The notes beneath the pieces are model-generated. The model worked only from the letters and a program-made list of their open reading frames with translations, was not told the origin of the DNA and did not search any database. The position numbers were made by a program, and so were the translations under genes. Of a stretch of DNA of 64,000 bases, positions 32,114 through 45,138 are shown one piece after another; the first letter of the stretch is position 1, and the number at the start of each line of letters is the position of its first letter. Origin of the DNA: Massariosphaeria phaeospora. Taxonomy: Eukaryota; Ascomycota; Dothideomycetes; Pleosporales. The stretch is taken from assembly GCA_011032825.1 (NCBI GenBank), contig JAADJZ010000004.1, positions 248,001 to 312,000 on the forward strand. Reading direction: 5' to 3'.

Positions 32114-34488
32114 TCACTTCCCCACCCCGTACCCCCAACCGCCCTGATAATCCACCTCGTTGCCATACAGGTCCATATCCAGCGCGCTGTCGAAGTCCGT
32201 CGGCACGCTGCTCGCGTCGAACACGTTCGGCATAGCGAGCGGGTACGCAGGCATAGTGTCGATGCCGCTACACCAGTCAAGGTAGGATGGTGTGGAGTCG
32301 GTGATTAGAGGGTCGAGGTTGATGTCCGGGAGGATGGGCGCGGTGGTGGTGGAGGTGGCGGAATTGCTGAGGCCGAGGGGGGCGGTGTAGGTGGGGGCTG
32401 AGGTGGAGGTTGGGAAGGCGGCGAAGGGGTTGGAGAGAAGTGGGTGGGTATGTGTGGATGCTTGCACGTGCCTATGGGTAGGCGGGTGAGGTTGGTTCTG
32501 GTGGTCCTGGTGCGGTTCGGTGTTGTGATCGTGGTCGTGGTAGCTGGGCTCAGCGCGGCGAGTTGAGCGACGGGTCAAGGATCTGCCAAGACGAGCTAGA
32601 GTATGGGGAAGGTGTGGTTCCTTCTCCTTTTCTTTCTGTTTGCCTACGTTGTTTTTCCTCTGCGTCCCATCTCCCTCCTTCCGCACCTGATTCTGCGTCT
32701 GCCCTTGCCCTGGCTCAGCAGATTCCCTCCAACTCTCCATTGTCAAGCCCTCTTTGAAGTGGTTCGCAATGTGCGTCTCCCTGCGCCCCCAATTCTCCAA
32801 GTTCTCTCCGCAAAACCCACACGTCCAACCTTCGGCCACGACTTCAGCCGCTCGCTTCCAGCGCCCCTGCACGATGTCGAAGAGGGTCGCGCCATGGAAG
32901 TTTTTGACATGTTGGCGAAGATGGTCGGGCCGGAAGAAGGTGCGGTCGCCAATGGGACGCTTTGCGCATTCGGAGATGCGATGGTTCAGCAGAAAGTGGT
33001 CTTCGGACGGGTCCTTGATCATGCAGAAGGCGCAGCCGGAGGACGAATTTGAGCGTGCGGGAAAGGAGAGCCGTGGGCCGTAGAGCATGCAGGTCCACTG
33101 GGTGCGAGGCCGGTGCTGTGTTTCCTCGTGGCGGCGCCAGGATTTGGGTACGAGGTTTTTTCTGCAGAATGTACACGGCCAGGTCTCCTGCTCGGGCTGG
33201 TCGCCATGATGGCTCAAGAGTGAGTTGGACGTGTTCGGAGTCTGGGAGTCGAGTTCGTTGATCTGAGGGGGCTGGTTGTTGCGGCGGTAGTTCTTCTTCT
33301 TGCCTCTTCGTGAGGGTTGAGGTCGAGCCTGGGTTGCGGAAAAGGCACTGGAGCCGGAGACTGAGCCTGCGTGGCGATGTCCTACAGGTCTCTGGTCGGA
33401 AATGAAAGCAAAGCCTCCTGTATATGCGGGGGTATTTGCTGCACTGGCAATGTCACTTTCTCTTGCGCCGTCATCTTCGGATCCGGACGAAAGCCAGGTA
33501 TCCAGTGGAGTAAGTTGCCGTGCCCGAGCGTTAGTAAACCATGTCGTGACTTGCTTCTCGGTAATTCCGCATTCTTGAGCCAATAGATGCTTCGTCTCTG
33601 CACTGGGGTACGGGTTCTCCTGATGAGCTTCTAGCCAGGCTTGGAGACGATTGAGGGCAGTAAGAGGAAGCTTGGAGTTGCGGCCAGCTCGCGACCGTCT
33701 GACTCTGAAGTCGGTAGTCGAAGGCGACAGAGGTGAAAGAGGAGAGAGAAGGTCTGCATTCGGCGAGCAGCTTGGGCACGATGATGTGCTAGTCGGATCT
33801 ATGAGGGCAGATAATTCGCAGGCTGTGCAGCGCGTGGACGGATGTGACTTGTTCAAGGCCTTTCCATTTGGCTCCTGGGATATTCCATGGCGTGGGAGTC
33901 GCTCTTCGTCTTTCGGTAAGCAATTAACTAGCAGTAACCTCGCGGGATCGATAATGTCAGGAACTTGGCATTCATCACATCTGAGATCTGTAGCCGCGTA
34001 GGCGACGTTCAAAAACTCGCAAGTGAGACACGCACGGCCTTCTCCTGATATTTCGGGAAGCAGGAAATCATTTCCACGGTTATCTGTCGTAGTGTAGACG
34101 CTGAGCTTGGTAACAATCGGGTCGATCGCTGGTTCTTCTCTCTTGCCACGACGGCCTTGCCCCTGGAAGAAGCGTAAGCTTTGTCCTGAAGTAGTGAGAG
34201 GTCGGGGAACAATCGTACCACGTGCATGCTCCAAAATCCACCTGACCGCACATGTTCTCTCTCGTCATCATCAGGATGGAAGCGAAGCCTCGATGAACTA
34301 GGCAGTGGGTCCGCCTATGAAATCGTCAGCGGAGGTGAGCCTCAGGTTCGGAACAGCATGCATACCGGCTGGGCTTGGGGTAGTTGCAGAAACTCATCCT
34401 CGGCCACGCTATTCGAAGCGTATCCCGAGTCGAAAGACCAGATACTGGGCGCTGAGGCCTTAGGCGAGAGGCTATCTGGAGACAACAT
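32114..34488 (-). CDS. TALE homeodomain / C2H2 zinc finger transcription factor
   Basis: Model of three exons, 34488-34366, 34314-34242 and 34185-32114, about 755 residues. The large exon lacks any ATG near its start, so upstream exons are needed. The two proposed ones are phase-compatible, but the middle donor (GTGGAT) is weak. Two pairs of Cys doublets (CLTC...CDEC and CTAC...CPSC, about residues 118-206) precede a TALE-class homeodomain (about 232-289) with LEAHQENPYPSAETKHLLA and the recognition helix KQVTTWFTNARAR. C-terminal to it are C2H2-like fingers (CTFC...HEETQH, CGFC...HIANH), then a long disordered tail rich in His, Asn, Thr and Pro. It is a nuclear DNA-binding regulator. TALE plus C2H2 proteins of this kind are known from filamentous fungi, some linked to development. 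Confidence 0.8.
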
Positions 34489-35355
34489 GACGAAGATGGT
34501 ACCGTGCAGTTCTAGCGTAACGTCGTAACGCTATGGTTCAACGGACGGAGGCGAGGAGTTTAGCACTCAGGACCAAAGCTCGACGGGCGCCCCGATACAT
34601 ATCTGCCCGGGCCCCGCGATGGTGTTGACGCGCAAGACCTGAGTAAGAGGGTGACGGTGGCTGGTGTGGCACAAATAGTGTGGCGCCAACATCCTGATTG
34701 GAGGGAACGGGCCATCAGCTCGACAGGGATGCCTTCCTTCATGCGGACTTACACATCGAGGTCGGCCTGAGGCTGAGGTTTGTGAGAGAATGATGCTGAA
34801 GTGGGGCGGAAACGTGATCGTTGCGCGTGGAATACGGGTTTCGCGGTCGGAGCGAATTAGCTTCACGATACTGCGGCTTGGCGCACCGCCTCAATGCTAA
34901 AGGCTGTGCATTGCGATCTGAGCACATGATTGGCCCAGCTCGTCTTGTGCGGGCGCGGTTCGTTGTGGCTGCCGCTGGGATGGTCACCCCTGGCAGAATT
35001 CAGTCCCGATGACGACAGACAGGAGGGATCAGAGTGACAGTAGAGGACTTTCTAGCAGTAGGTAGAAATTGTACCTGCGTCTTTGCAAAGCCCTGTTGTA
35101 TCTAGTATACTAGGCAATGCAAAGCCTGTATACACTGTGAGGTCGTCATCAGCGTATCTACCATGGTCGTAGGTGGAATAGCCGTTAGTAACGTCAGGCA
35201 GCTAAAGTAAGCGCGATCCCGTGACATGCCAAGCGTCGCTGCCTGGGGTGCTAAATGATAGTGGCCCACGTATGCTGGAGTACATAAATCGACTGAGCCC
35301 TCCTTTTCCACCCTCTTTTTCTATTCCCCTCCACATGCTCCAAAGCTGTTTCCCC
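34489..35355. other. Intergenic with one dispersed repeat copy
   Basis: This is the promoter side of the homeodomain gene and of the broken gene at 35356. Repeat R2 copy 2 lies at 35083-35127. No gene seen. Confidence 0.5.
35083..35127 (+). repeat. Dispersed short repeat R2, copy 2
   Basis: The core GTTGTATCTAGTATACTAGG is identical over 20 bases to the inverted copy at 47954-47996. Flanks are related too, with C/T differences. The core holds the perfect 12-bp palindrome CTAGTATACTAG. Confidence 0.75.
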
Positions 35356-36973
35356 ATGTTCTCGGCACCCTCAATGGATCCCCAACAGCAATCGCCCCTA
35401 TTCCGCCTTCCACGGGAACTGCGCGATCCCATCTACGCCTATTACGCTGCTGAGCCCGCCGGGTGCGTCTACGATTTCGCTTCGGGCAAGCTCCGGTACG
35501 CGTGCAAGCGCAAGCTTGCCTTGACGCAGACATGCAAGTTGGCTGCTGATGAGATGAAAGGCGTTCCCCTCCGAACGAACACACTCGTGTTCACTCCGGG
35601 CTATTTAGAGGATGAGAAGGACAATTATCGTGGGCTGCGGTTCAAAGCGGGTCGGTTTGAATGCCTGCTGTACTATCTACGATGGACTCAGATGCTAATG
35701 CTCCATTACGCCGCCGTGTGTGACCCTAGAGATCTTGGGCAAGGTCATGCACAAATTTCCAATCGTCAGTGGCTACTTTCAATCAGCCTTTCGATCCATT
35801 CGACGCGGCACAGAATTCAACAGGATGGCGACCCACAAACCCCACGACTCACTGGATATCCTGTCTGCGTCGTTTTGTGATGCCATGCAGTACACCTTGG
35901 ACCTTGCCGCTTCTCATCCAGACTTCGACATGCTTGCCGCAAAGGCTTGTGGTTCCGGCACAGGCGTCCATGGAAAGCGACTGCCATTCACCGCAGGTTC
36001 GCACGGCAAGCTTCTTCATTGGCGCCCTGTTCGTTGGTCGATACCGACAGAAGCTGAACTATCATGCATGGAGAACCTTCTCACCGAACCGGCAAGCCCT
36101 GAGGATTTTGATTGTGCAAGTGATTACCGAGGCCTCAAATGGTACTTCTCCGCGGCGGCCGTGGCGATTCGTTTTCTTGGCGACCTGCCTCGCGAGGAAC
36201 GCCTGTTGGTGCGAAAGATCATATTGAAGGAAGAGGTCAGAAGCGTTGCGAACCCGGAGTGTCATTCCGAAGGTCTAGTGCCTTTCTGCACCGAGAATCT
36301 CAAGATGCGCGTCGAGATGCGTGCTAGCACGTGGACTAACATCTTCGCACCGCAATGGATACATCACGCTTCTCGTATTGAGCTCCCGATGACCGACAGA
36401 GTTCGTATGAAAACAGCTTTCACCTTAGCTGTAGACTGGATCATGCGGTCGGCATCATTGCCGTTGTGCGGCATGCCCTCAGACTCATTTACTCTGCTAC
36501 TCGCGACGCACTCGGAACAAACCAAACAAATTTAGGAGGAGATAAAACGGACGGCCAGCCTAACGGAAGCCAGTGCCGCATGCTTTCAAGAACATTGGGC
36601 TGAGGACTTTGTTAATATTCACAGAGTAGAGTTCACCTTACCATTCACCCTACCATGGCGCTTTCCAACCTCTTATCCACAGGTCGTTCGAGATATCGTC
36701 GAAGGCAAGTCAGTTGTCCGCATCGACGACGATCCTGGCGTGTTATGGGATCGCGGAGCAACGCTTGAGGAATGCATAGCATGGGGCTATGATGATTGGT
36801 ATATGGAATTCGATTTCATCTTATGCTACACTAGTATTTCCATGCCCGAACTAGGCAGTGAAATTGTCGAGAAGTATCTGCTCGGACCTATCGAAGGCAC
36901 CATGTGTCCGAATTTGGCGAGGCGGTTCCTGGAGTTACGTAGATACGATGAAGAACGAAACGTTCCGCATTGA
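35356..36973 (+). pseudogene. Broken 2EXR/F-box-like gene: frameshift and in-frame stop
   Basis: The first part (35356 to about 35721) opens with LFRLPRELRDPIYAYYAAEP, a 2EXR/F-box-like start seen in large families of Dothideomycete proteins. At a GTGTGTG run (35716-35722) the natural continuation moves to another frame: ...YAAVC, then VTLEILGKVMHKFP from 35720. That second frame runs to TAG at 36533-36535. It resumes in the same frame with EEIKRTASLTEASAACF and runs to a stop ending at 36973. Together the three pieces make about 540 residues of continuous protein-like sequence. An intron cannot explain the shift, because no bases are available between the two matching parts. Function of the family unknown. 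A sequencing error at the GT run could explain the first break but not the second. Confidence 0.7.
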
Positions 36974-38335
36974 TCCCCGGAGGCATTCTGAATACGAGCT
37001 CTCATATACTATTCCATCGTCCAGATGAGCGAAATCTTTCATTGCTTGCGAAAAAAGTATATCAAAACCCCTTTAGGCGTTAAAACTCAAACAGGGCGCA
37101 CGCTCCAATTAGTAAAAACATTTTGTGTCGGCATGTTGGCGTTTGTGAGGTTATGCGACGAACAACAGAATTTGTAAAAGTGCTTAGGTTCTTTCTACGG
37201 CGTACAATATATCTGACTTGTCTGCTTCCTTTCAAGTCTGTCTACGACTTACGCTGTGATATACCAGGAAGCTTTTATCTCTACGACGTACTTAGCTCAC
37301 GTCCTATCTACCATCACGCACACAGTAGCCTTTCATAGAATAACTATAACCCTTAAAGTATTACAATCCAAGCCGGAAATACTATCACAGCGCGCAGTAG
37401 TAGCCGTCATCAATTCCAATACTAGTGCACCTTCCCAAACCCACGCCAGATTCCTCCCTATACACCAAATACCAAAGCAAGTAGCTACTATTCCTTCCCG
37501 ATAGCAAACAAACAATCGAATTTTTCGTTCGGTAGAGGGCAAGTTCGACACGAATATCGCTGACCCGCTGGCAACGACTAGGCTCTAAATACCCTCTAGA
37601 AACCGTGTAAGAATATGAGAATTATATACACACACCGACAATTAGTACCACACATGCGCATCCTATACACACTCTCCCCCATTCTAAACCCATCCCTCTA
37701 CATATTCGCCGTCTTAATCAATTGCCTCCCAACAACACACACACACTCTCATACACACCAGACCGCTCCACACACCATACCTACACAAAGCCTGCCCTAT
37801 TCCCTCCCTCCCCACCCTTTACCCCAACGCCATCCCGCTCCGTTCTAGTGTTCCCCACCAACGTACGTACACCCACCACCGACAATAGCACAAGCTAGGA
37901 AAACACGACACAAGTCAAGTGAGTTCTTTGAACACAGATAGATCAATAAATCTTCGAATCGTTCGATCAATCTGAGTTTCTATATGCAATGATCAGATCG
38001 CTGTCTCTCTCTCTCTCTTTCTCGTTCTCGTTTAAGTCTGCACGCGGCACGTCGCCGTGCCCGCGCGCGCTTATTGCACATACACACATGCATGCAATGA
38101 ACGGACTCCCCATGCCATCTCATCTCATCTCGCCTCGTTTCATCTCGTCTTGTCACGTACCAATAGGAATAAATGATATAAATACCCCCCACTTCTTCAA
38201 CCCCAGCCATATGAGAAAGAATAAATCACAGTCCTCTCTCTCGCCTTCGAGTCTCAGAACCACTCTCACACCCAAACCGCGACTTTTCCCAGTTCATCAT
38301 CTCCAAGCACATAGCCACGACCAGCTGCCCTCAAA
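36974..38335. other. Intergenic with CA- and CT-rich tracts
   Basis: About 1.4 kb. CA-rich sequence with ACACAC runs at about 37735-37760, and a (CT)n/TTTCTCG tract at about 38003-38030. No gene seen. It covers the 3' side of both the broken gene and the PAS kinase. Confidence 0.5.
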
Positions 38336-41300
38336 CTACGAAGGCGTCTCGACGACCCGACACCACGGATGCTCCAGCACCTGGCCAATGGTGATGCGTT
38401 TCTCGACATCGCGGTCCAGCATCAGCCGGATGAGACCGATGCTCTCCTCGCTCGTGACATAAGGCACTCGCAGATCGTGGTCCATGATTTCGTCGATGCT
38501 ATAGAACGGGTTTTCCTTGTAAACGATCGTGTATAGCAGGATGCCGAGGGCCCACACGTCCTGCTCCTTTCCGCGGTACGCTTTGCCTGCGAGGACTTCG
38601 GGTGCGGCGTAATCTGCATCGGAGTTAGTGGGGTGCTGCTGCTGCTTACGTACGTTGGATAAGGGGTTTGTGTTATGCACTTACCGATTGTGCCTACGAA
38701 AACGTCGAACGGCCCGCTCTTGATGTAGGCTGCGCTTCCGAAATCGATCAATTTGATATTGCCCTCGCCGTCTAGAATGACGTTCTCGTCTTTGATGTCG
38801 CGATGGACCACCTTTGCCTTCGTATGTAGATGATGAACAGCCTCGGCAACTTGTACGAAGATTTTCCGACATTCTTTCTGCTCCATGTTGACGCGGAGTT
38901 CGATGTAGTCGAAGAGATCCATGCCAGGTAGACCGTGTGGGACCATTTCAATATAGTAGTTGACATCATCTTCGAAGAAATCCGACATTTCGACAATATT
39001 AGGGTGCTTGAATCCGTCCCGTCGTAAATAATCCAGAACATGGATCTCTAAAGGCACTGTCCCTAATCGTCGGTCCCGTGTCCATGTGTCAACCAGAATC
39101 CGCCTTTTCGTAACGTATTTGATGACCACCTTTTTGCTGCTCTGCCTCTTGTATCGGCATAACTTGACTTGACCGTAGGCGCCCTGTCCCATATCTTCTA
39201 GTACTAAGAAATCACTGATTGTCTTCCTTCTCGCCGGGTCATCTGTATCCGGCTGTGGAGGTAGGTGCTCTGCCTGTGGTTCAGATGGCGATCGGGGCTG
39301 GGCCGCTTCGTGGAGTTGTTGTGTTAAGAGAGAGATGGGTGGTGCGTTTAAATGCGGATGTTCCTCCAAATGGTCAGGGGAGATGAGAGTAGATTGACCC
39401 GGTGATGGCTGATGCGGTGGCGTACCTGGTCGTGAGACAAGGGGGGTGATTGGACCGACACCGTGAGTTGTCGCATGCAGTTGCCTCGAGTATGTTATCC
39501 ACAGGGCATAAACAAGCTCGCTTGACGAAGACCTCGGTGGCGCGTTCTCTTCCTCGATCACATGCTCGTCGTTCTGGGGGGCCTTCTCGCTGTTCACAAC
39601 TCTCATTTGGACGTCTACCATAATTTCAGCACCGTCGCGATGCAGCGCAGGAAGTCCACTGGGTCGTAAAAAGACAGACGCGGCATCAGCACTGCCTTCC
39701 CGAATTGCAAGCAGCGCTCGAGCCCGACGAAAACTGTGCTCTGGTATCACGATCCCGTCAACTAACTCTATCTCGTCCTCGTCTGTCATGACATGTAATA
39801 TCCGATCGAACCCAGGAATGAGCTTGCTGATATGGAGGCCTTCAGGCTGTGGTTGACCAAAAAGGGCGGCTGAAACAGACAAGTTTGAGCTGACAATATG
39901 CAAATCCGAGGCCGTTAGCACTATGACTCCAGCTATATGAGGGAAGCTAGAGACGCGGAATATGGGTTCATCGAGGAGTGCTTCGACTGCCACTGGGATG
40001 CTGATATTATTCGAAGTTCGGGCGGTAAAGTTGCGCAGCTGATCGATCTCCCCGTAGTCCAATGCGCCGGTATTAGTACCTTGTAGTCGGGGAATTGCTG
40101 GTACGAGGCGCGTGAGGTCCATGCCCCTCCGGAGACGATCGCTTCCAAATACCTCTTCTATGGCTCCGTGGCCCTTGGAAACACAGCCTACTTCATCCAC
40201 GTTGATGTATACGACGTCTTCCGCAATCTCTTCCAAGACCCAAATAAGACCACCTCGCTTCTCTTTAACCCATAAGCTTGCAGCTCCGGTTGCACCGTTA
40301 CGTTTCTGAATAGGAACCACGTCACCACAGAGCAGCACGCCTCTTGAGCCTTTCGATTCATGATTAAGACCGCTTTTAGCGTTCTTCCTCGAGCCACTGC
40401 CGTCATCCGTCTGGGCTCTCCTACCTTTAGCAATCTCCCTCGAAGAAGGCTTGCTGAGTAGCTTTGCCGTGACCCCATTACCCACTTTCAATGTAGTAGA
40501 TGGAGCAGGGCTTGTTCGTTGGCTTTGGCTGTACGAGTCGCGTGTGACATTCGAGCCAACTTCGGGGTTGTTCAGTTTCTCCTCCAACCATTTCCGGCGC
40601 TCTTCGCGAACCACCTCTAGTATGCCCAGCTTGCGCACCTCTGCCCTCGTCACTCCGAAGACTAAACAGGCCAGGTCGTTGGCCGCTGTGATAGTCCAGG
40701 GTGCCTGTGATTCAGTCGTGAAGATAGCTTGAGCAGCGGGGACCCATCGGCTGCCGTGCCCATGTGGTGCGGGGCCTCCAGAGTGCGGCACAGCAATGGG
40801 TAGCCCATGCGGTGGACCGGTTGGCACACTTGTTGGCGACACAAGCTGGTTCTTTTGGTCACCAAGTAGGTAGGGTTGCGCCAGGGCGTCGGTTAGTTGG
40901 CTTTGGATTGTGAGGGGTGCAACGTCCGTGAGAGTACGCTTTAGCGCAGCGCGTTGAGGCCGCGGCTCGGGTGGCGGGGACGTCCCAGTCGTCTTCTGGT
41001 TCGAACCTTCCAAGGCGAGGTCGGAAATGGATATGATTGTTGCAACTAGATCCTCATCTGCACTATCCGTCTTCGCAAGTGGCGATAGCGGCTCCTCCTT
41101 GACCACCTCTGGCTTGGCGGAACCGAGCAAGCTTTCGGGACTCTCTGACCGCGCCGTCGGAAGGAAACCCTTCTCGAAGAGATTCTCGCCGGACACGTCT
41201 GCCGGCCCCGTCAATGGGCCTAGACTACCCAGCCCGTGCGCTCCAGCAGCGTCCTGGCCAATGAGGTTTGCCCTCGTCAAGAGTTCCATCATGCTCTGCA

Positions 41301-41987
41301 CCTCCTGGTCACCGCTCAGCTTTGCCTGCGCGTTCGCTATCCGCGGATTTGTCGCCGCCCAGCCCAGCTTGTCGCGCATGAAGTCGATCGACCGCTTGAT
41401 CACGTTCTGCCGGTTATGCATAAAGTCCTCGGACTGGGTCGCAAAAGAGAAGGAGTGCAGTGACTCGGAAGGGAAGCGGGTGAGGTCTTCGCCGAAAGCA
41501 AAACCCGGAGAGCCAGGCGCGGTCGGAGCGGAACTGGACGGGTGTCTCGATACGGGCGGGGCGATGTTCAACGACGTGGATCTGGTCGCGGGCAAGCCCG
41601 CCGTTGCTGGCTGCCGGGGCGCAGGCTGCTGTCGGATGCGGCGGAGACCTGATGCCCCCAGGCCGTGCTCGTGCTCCGGAACGATGGGTGACCTGTTCGC
41701 CAAACGTGAGCCAGTACTCGCACGCCCGCAGTCCGCCCTGCGACGCCCACTCACCTTGCCATGCGGTCCAGCTGGCCCGCGTCGAAGCTCATGCGCTTGG
41801 TGTTGACGGCCAGCGGCGCGCCCGCCGCATGTGCCAGCAGGTTTCCCGTGCTCTTGTTCTTTGGCAGCGAGACATTGTTGTCGAAGGCGAAGCGGAGAGT
41901 GGGGTGCAGCGTGGGGGTGTTCTCGGTCTGTGGAGAGCCTGGAGGGGTGGTGCTGTCAGCAACTGAGCCCATGAGGAAAGTGTGCAT
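38336..41987 (-). CDS. PAS-domain serine/threonine kinase (PSK1/PASK type)
   Basis: Three exons, 41987-41755, 41692-38685 and 38613-38336, encode 1172 residues; introns are 62 and 71 bp. The N-terminal half is disordered. PAS-like segments occur around APWTITAANDLACLVFGVTRAEV and around SFPHIAGVIVLTASDLHIVSSN. The C-terminal kinase domain (about 906-1166) is complete: glycine loop GQGAYG, ATP-binding Lys936 in VVIKYV, catalytic Asp1043 in HRDIKDEN, DFG at Asp1061, and APE in YAAPEVLAGKAYRGKEQDVWALGILLY. In yeast, PAS kinases phosphorylate UDP-glucose pyrophosphorylase and translation factors, steering glucose toward the cell wall; the same role is inferred. The last intron splits the activation loop just after GTI. 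The first donor/acceptor pair keeps phase and drops a region of poor protein character. Confidence 0.93.
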
Positions 41988-43430
41988 GCGGTGGAACGCG
42001 GGGACGGCGAGCGGGTGGCGGGCTGGCGGCGGCCGTGGTGCGTCGAGGTGTTCTAGGTGGTAATCCGCGGGTTGCTTTAGGGTGCTTCACGCATGCGGGG
42101 AGGCCAGCGACTACGCAGGCGCCAGGCTGCGACAACTGCGAGCGGCGATGCACCGCGGCGAGACGCAGCGTGACTGAGGCTCGGGGCTGCTCCGGGGGTG
42201 TCATGAGGCGCTTACCATCTTCATGTGGCTTGCTCATTCCACTGAGATGCCCGGCAGGCCAAGCAGCGCCGTCTCGGGTCGGACAAACAGCGGGAGAGTC
42301 GGCGGCCGGGTCCACGGGTCCAAAATCAAAAGGGCAGCTGTCACGGGCGCGTTGGGGTCAGAGGGCCGCGTGTGGTGCGCAAAGAGAGCGTGGGTGGGTA
42401 GAGGGTGAGGGTGTAGTGGTAGTGGTGGCGGGGCAGATTGCTCGGTTTGCGTGGGGCGGCCAACGGGCGCAGGCAGGGCGACGAGCAGGACGGAGAGACA
42501 CAGAGCGGATGCGAGGACGGAGAGACGAGCAAGAGGTGATAGAATTAGATATCGAAGTTTCCCGCCGTGTCTCGCCGGAGTGCGCGGAGGAGTTGCGGAG
42601 TCAGTGAGAGTAGTTTTGCGTCTCATGTCGGAGCGGTCGGTTGTTCTGCCCCGCACGGACTCGCGTGGGGAACAGATGACCCCTGCCTTTCACTCTGCCT
42701 AGCCATTCACCAGTGCGAGACGCCGACGCCGACGCCGACGTTACACAGCCTGTAGCCCTTTGCAAAACCCTGGCCGTCCCGTGCTGCCGAAGACGGCCTG
42801 TCGGGTCAGCCACTTCACCTACTCATCCACTTGGAACCATTCAGTCTGTGTGTGCCGTGTGACGGGCTTCATTACTTATACATCGGCTTCTATTCGTCGA
42901 GAAGACGCCTAAGAGCCTGCTCCAAGCTAGGTCCCGGAGAAGCCTATGCACTCTACAGATGACCCTGTTTCGGTATGGTGACATTTTTGAAGAAGTAGTT
43001 GTGGTAGTTGTTGTGCGGTCGAGGAGTAGATGAGCGAAATACAATGGAGCAGGGGAGAGAAGGTGTTAGAGAGGTGTAGCTAGGAAAGGTAGTGGACTGT
43101 TAGCATGTCCTTGTGTATGCCTCCCCGCAGAACCTAAGAGAAAGGATTCTCTGATTTATTTCATACAGACACATGCCACATTACAAAAGCATAGTCATCG
43201 GCCTCGAGTATTATACTAGGACTAGGGTCAGGCGAGACGGCTCGTCTACTCTTTTAGACCCTACCTAAGTTTTGATTAATTGCTTCTCCCGCGCAGAAGT
43301 GTATATTCCCCTTCACGACACTTCCGCTATTCCCGCAATCTCCTATTAGACCACTTGCACCAATCACACGTGTTATAATCTTGTATATAGCTGACTTTCT
43401 AGAACGAGAATCTGTACTTTGTAGTCGATA
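41988..43430. other. Intergenic upstream of the PAS kinase
   Basis: About 1.4 kb, GC-rich on the left, with a short (GACGCC)n run near 42719-42740. Long open frames on both strands here look like effects of GC content. No gene or RNA recognised. Confidence 0.5.
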
Positions 43431-45138
43431 TCAACGTTGCCGTAAGCTATCCTTGTGTTGATGCCAGAAGTTCCTACATCCTGCACAAGTTAGTCGAGCC
43501 TCGCGCTTCACACTGGTGACTCAAAGAGATCATACCTCTATGCATACTGACTTGGTCGAGCCACCACTCTCCAAAACTATCTTCCACTGCCTGCTCGGCG
43601 GTACTCAGCCGTTCCTCTCTTTTCAGACCACACAGCATACATGGTTGCGGTGCAGGAACGCCCCCTTCGGCCTGCTTCAGCGTCCGCACTGGCATCGTCT
43701 CTTGAAGATCTGGAACTGCGCCCAGTGTACCGGCTTTGATCTGATTCGCCGCTGCAACTACATGCCTTAGTCGACCGATTTGCTCTTTCCACGCACGTAC
43801 CACATCCGACGCCTCTCTTTCCTCCTTCATATTCTCGCTCTTGTCAATACCGGTCAATTTCATTCCAGAGGTAGCTCGCGATGATGCTGGCCCGATTCTC
43901 ATTCCCTGGGACAGATGTTGGTCTCGTTTCCAACGCAGTTTTCGGCCAGCGATGATTCGTGCCGCGACAGAGCCTAACATGAGACAACCTTGTAGATATG
44001 CGACAGTAGCAGGTTCAGACAATAGCTTGTTCCTCATAGGGAGAGTCTGCGCGGCCATCGGCTTGAACAATTTGTCGTGAGCTTCAGCAAATAAGGGCGG
44101 AAAAAGGGTGAGCAGCACACCCGGTGGTGGCACATTCGTGGGAGGAAGTTCCCCTGCTGGAGGTTCGTCAAAGTCGAGAGAGGAAGTTTTTGGTTGCGAC
44201 AAGGAGCTCCTAGTCTCAGGCGTAGATTTACTTGTTGACTTCTGCACTTTCGTGGGGATTGATGCTTCCCAATCGTCAAAAGTGTCCCACGACTCAGCTG
44301 CCTTGGCTGTAGACGATGACATAGATGTCGAAGGCTGCTTGATATGGGTTACAACACCAAATCCACTAACTGAAGTTTTCTTTGTAGAAGAGGAGACTGA
44401 CTTCTTGTGATGCGTGACGCTGCTTCGTCCTTCACTAGTGCCTAGATGTTTGGCTGGAGATTTGGCTGGAGGTTTGGATTGTGACATGTTCATTCCCCCA
44501 AGAAGATCCACGAGGTCTGACGACGCTCCCTGGGGAACCGCAGGAGTAATCTCTACTTCTGGGGCCTCGAAGTCCCCAAAGTCAGAAACATCATCATTAT
44601 TCTCTTCCGCATCGAAAAGAACATTTGAATCAGCCGGATTCTTGGCCTTGACAATTGGCGCTTTCTGCCAGCCTTCTGAAATCTGTACCGGCCGCGAAGT
44701 TGCAAACTGAGATGGATCTAGGTTTCGAGACGGTTGAGTGGATGATTGAACTGAATGAGACGGCTGAGTGGATACAAAATCAAAAGGATCCTGTTGAGTC
44801 GGACCTGATGGCCAAGGGGTATGCGAAATTTCTGAGGGTGAGAACGGGTCCGGGTTACTCAACGCCTGCTCGGACGGCGTGCCTCCCTCGAAATCGCCCC
44901 AGTCGTCATTCTCGTCTGCAGCTGTCGATTTGTTTTGCCCTGTACTTCCAAGAAAGGCGTTCTGTGCCGGTACTTGTAATGATGGCCGAGTAACGGTGCT
45001 GGGCCCTGGACTATCGAAATCGTTGAAGAAGCTGAACGACGAAACAGTTTGCGCTTTCGGCCGAGCGGGCTCTCCTCCAGCGGCCTGCTGCTGCTGCCTT
45101 GGCGCGGAACCAAATGCTTCGAATAGATCTGCCGACAT
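43431..45138 (-). CDS. LAA2/YBL010C-family clathrin adaptor accessory protein
   Basis: Two exons, 45138-43536 and 43480-43431, encode 550 residues. Acidic-aromatic motifs of the kind bound by AP-1/GGA ear domains are repeated: DDWGDFEGG, VSDFGDFEAPE and DTFDDWEAS. The C-terminus is more conserved, with FPPLFAEAHDKLFKPM, a CMLCGLKREER doublet and GEWWLDQ. It is completed by the 50-nt last exon, which restores MHRGCRNFWHQHK. This layout matches the fungal family PF17104 that includes yeast Laa2, which helps recruit Laa1 and AP-1 to trans-Golgi/endosomal membranes. If the small 3' exon is missed, the protein ends in an artificial tail. The family name is given from memory of motifs. Confidence 0.8.

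Noticed and set aside
41027..41806. 259-codon open frame on the + strand within the PAS kinase gene
   Set aside because: Antisense shadow of the kinase's Ser/Pro-rich N-terminal region.
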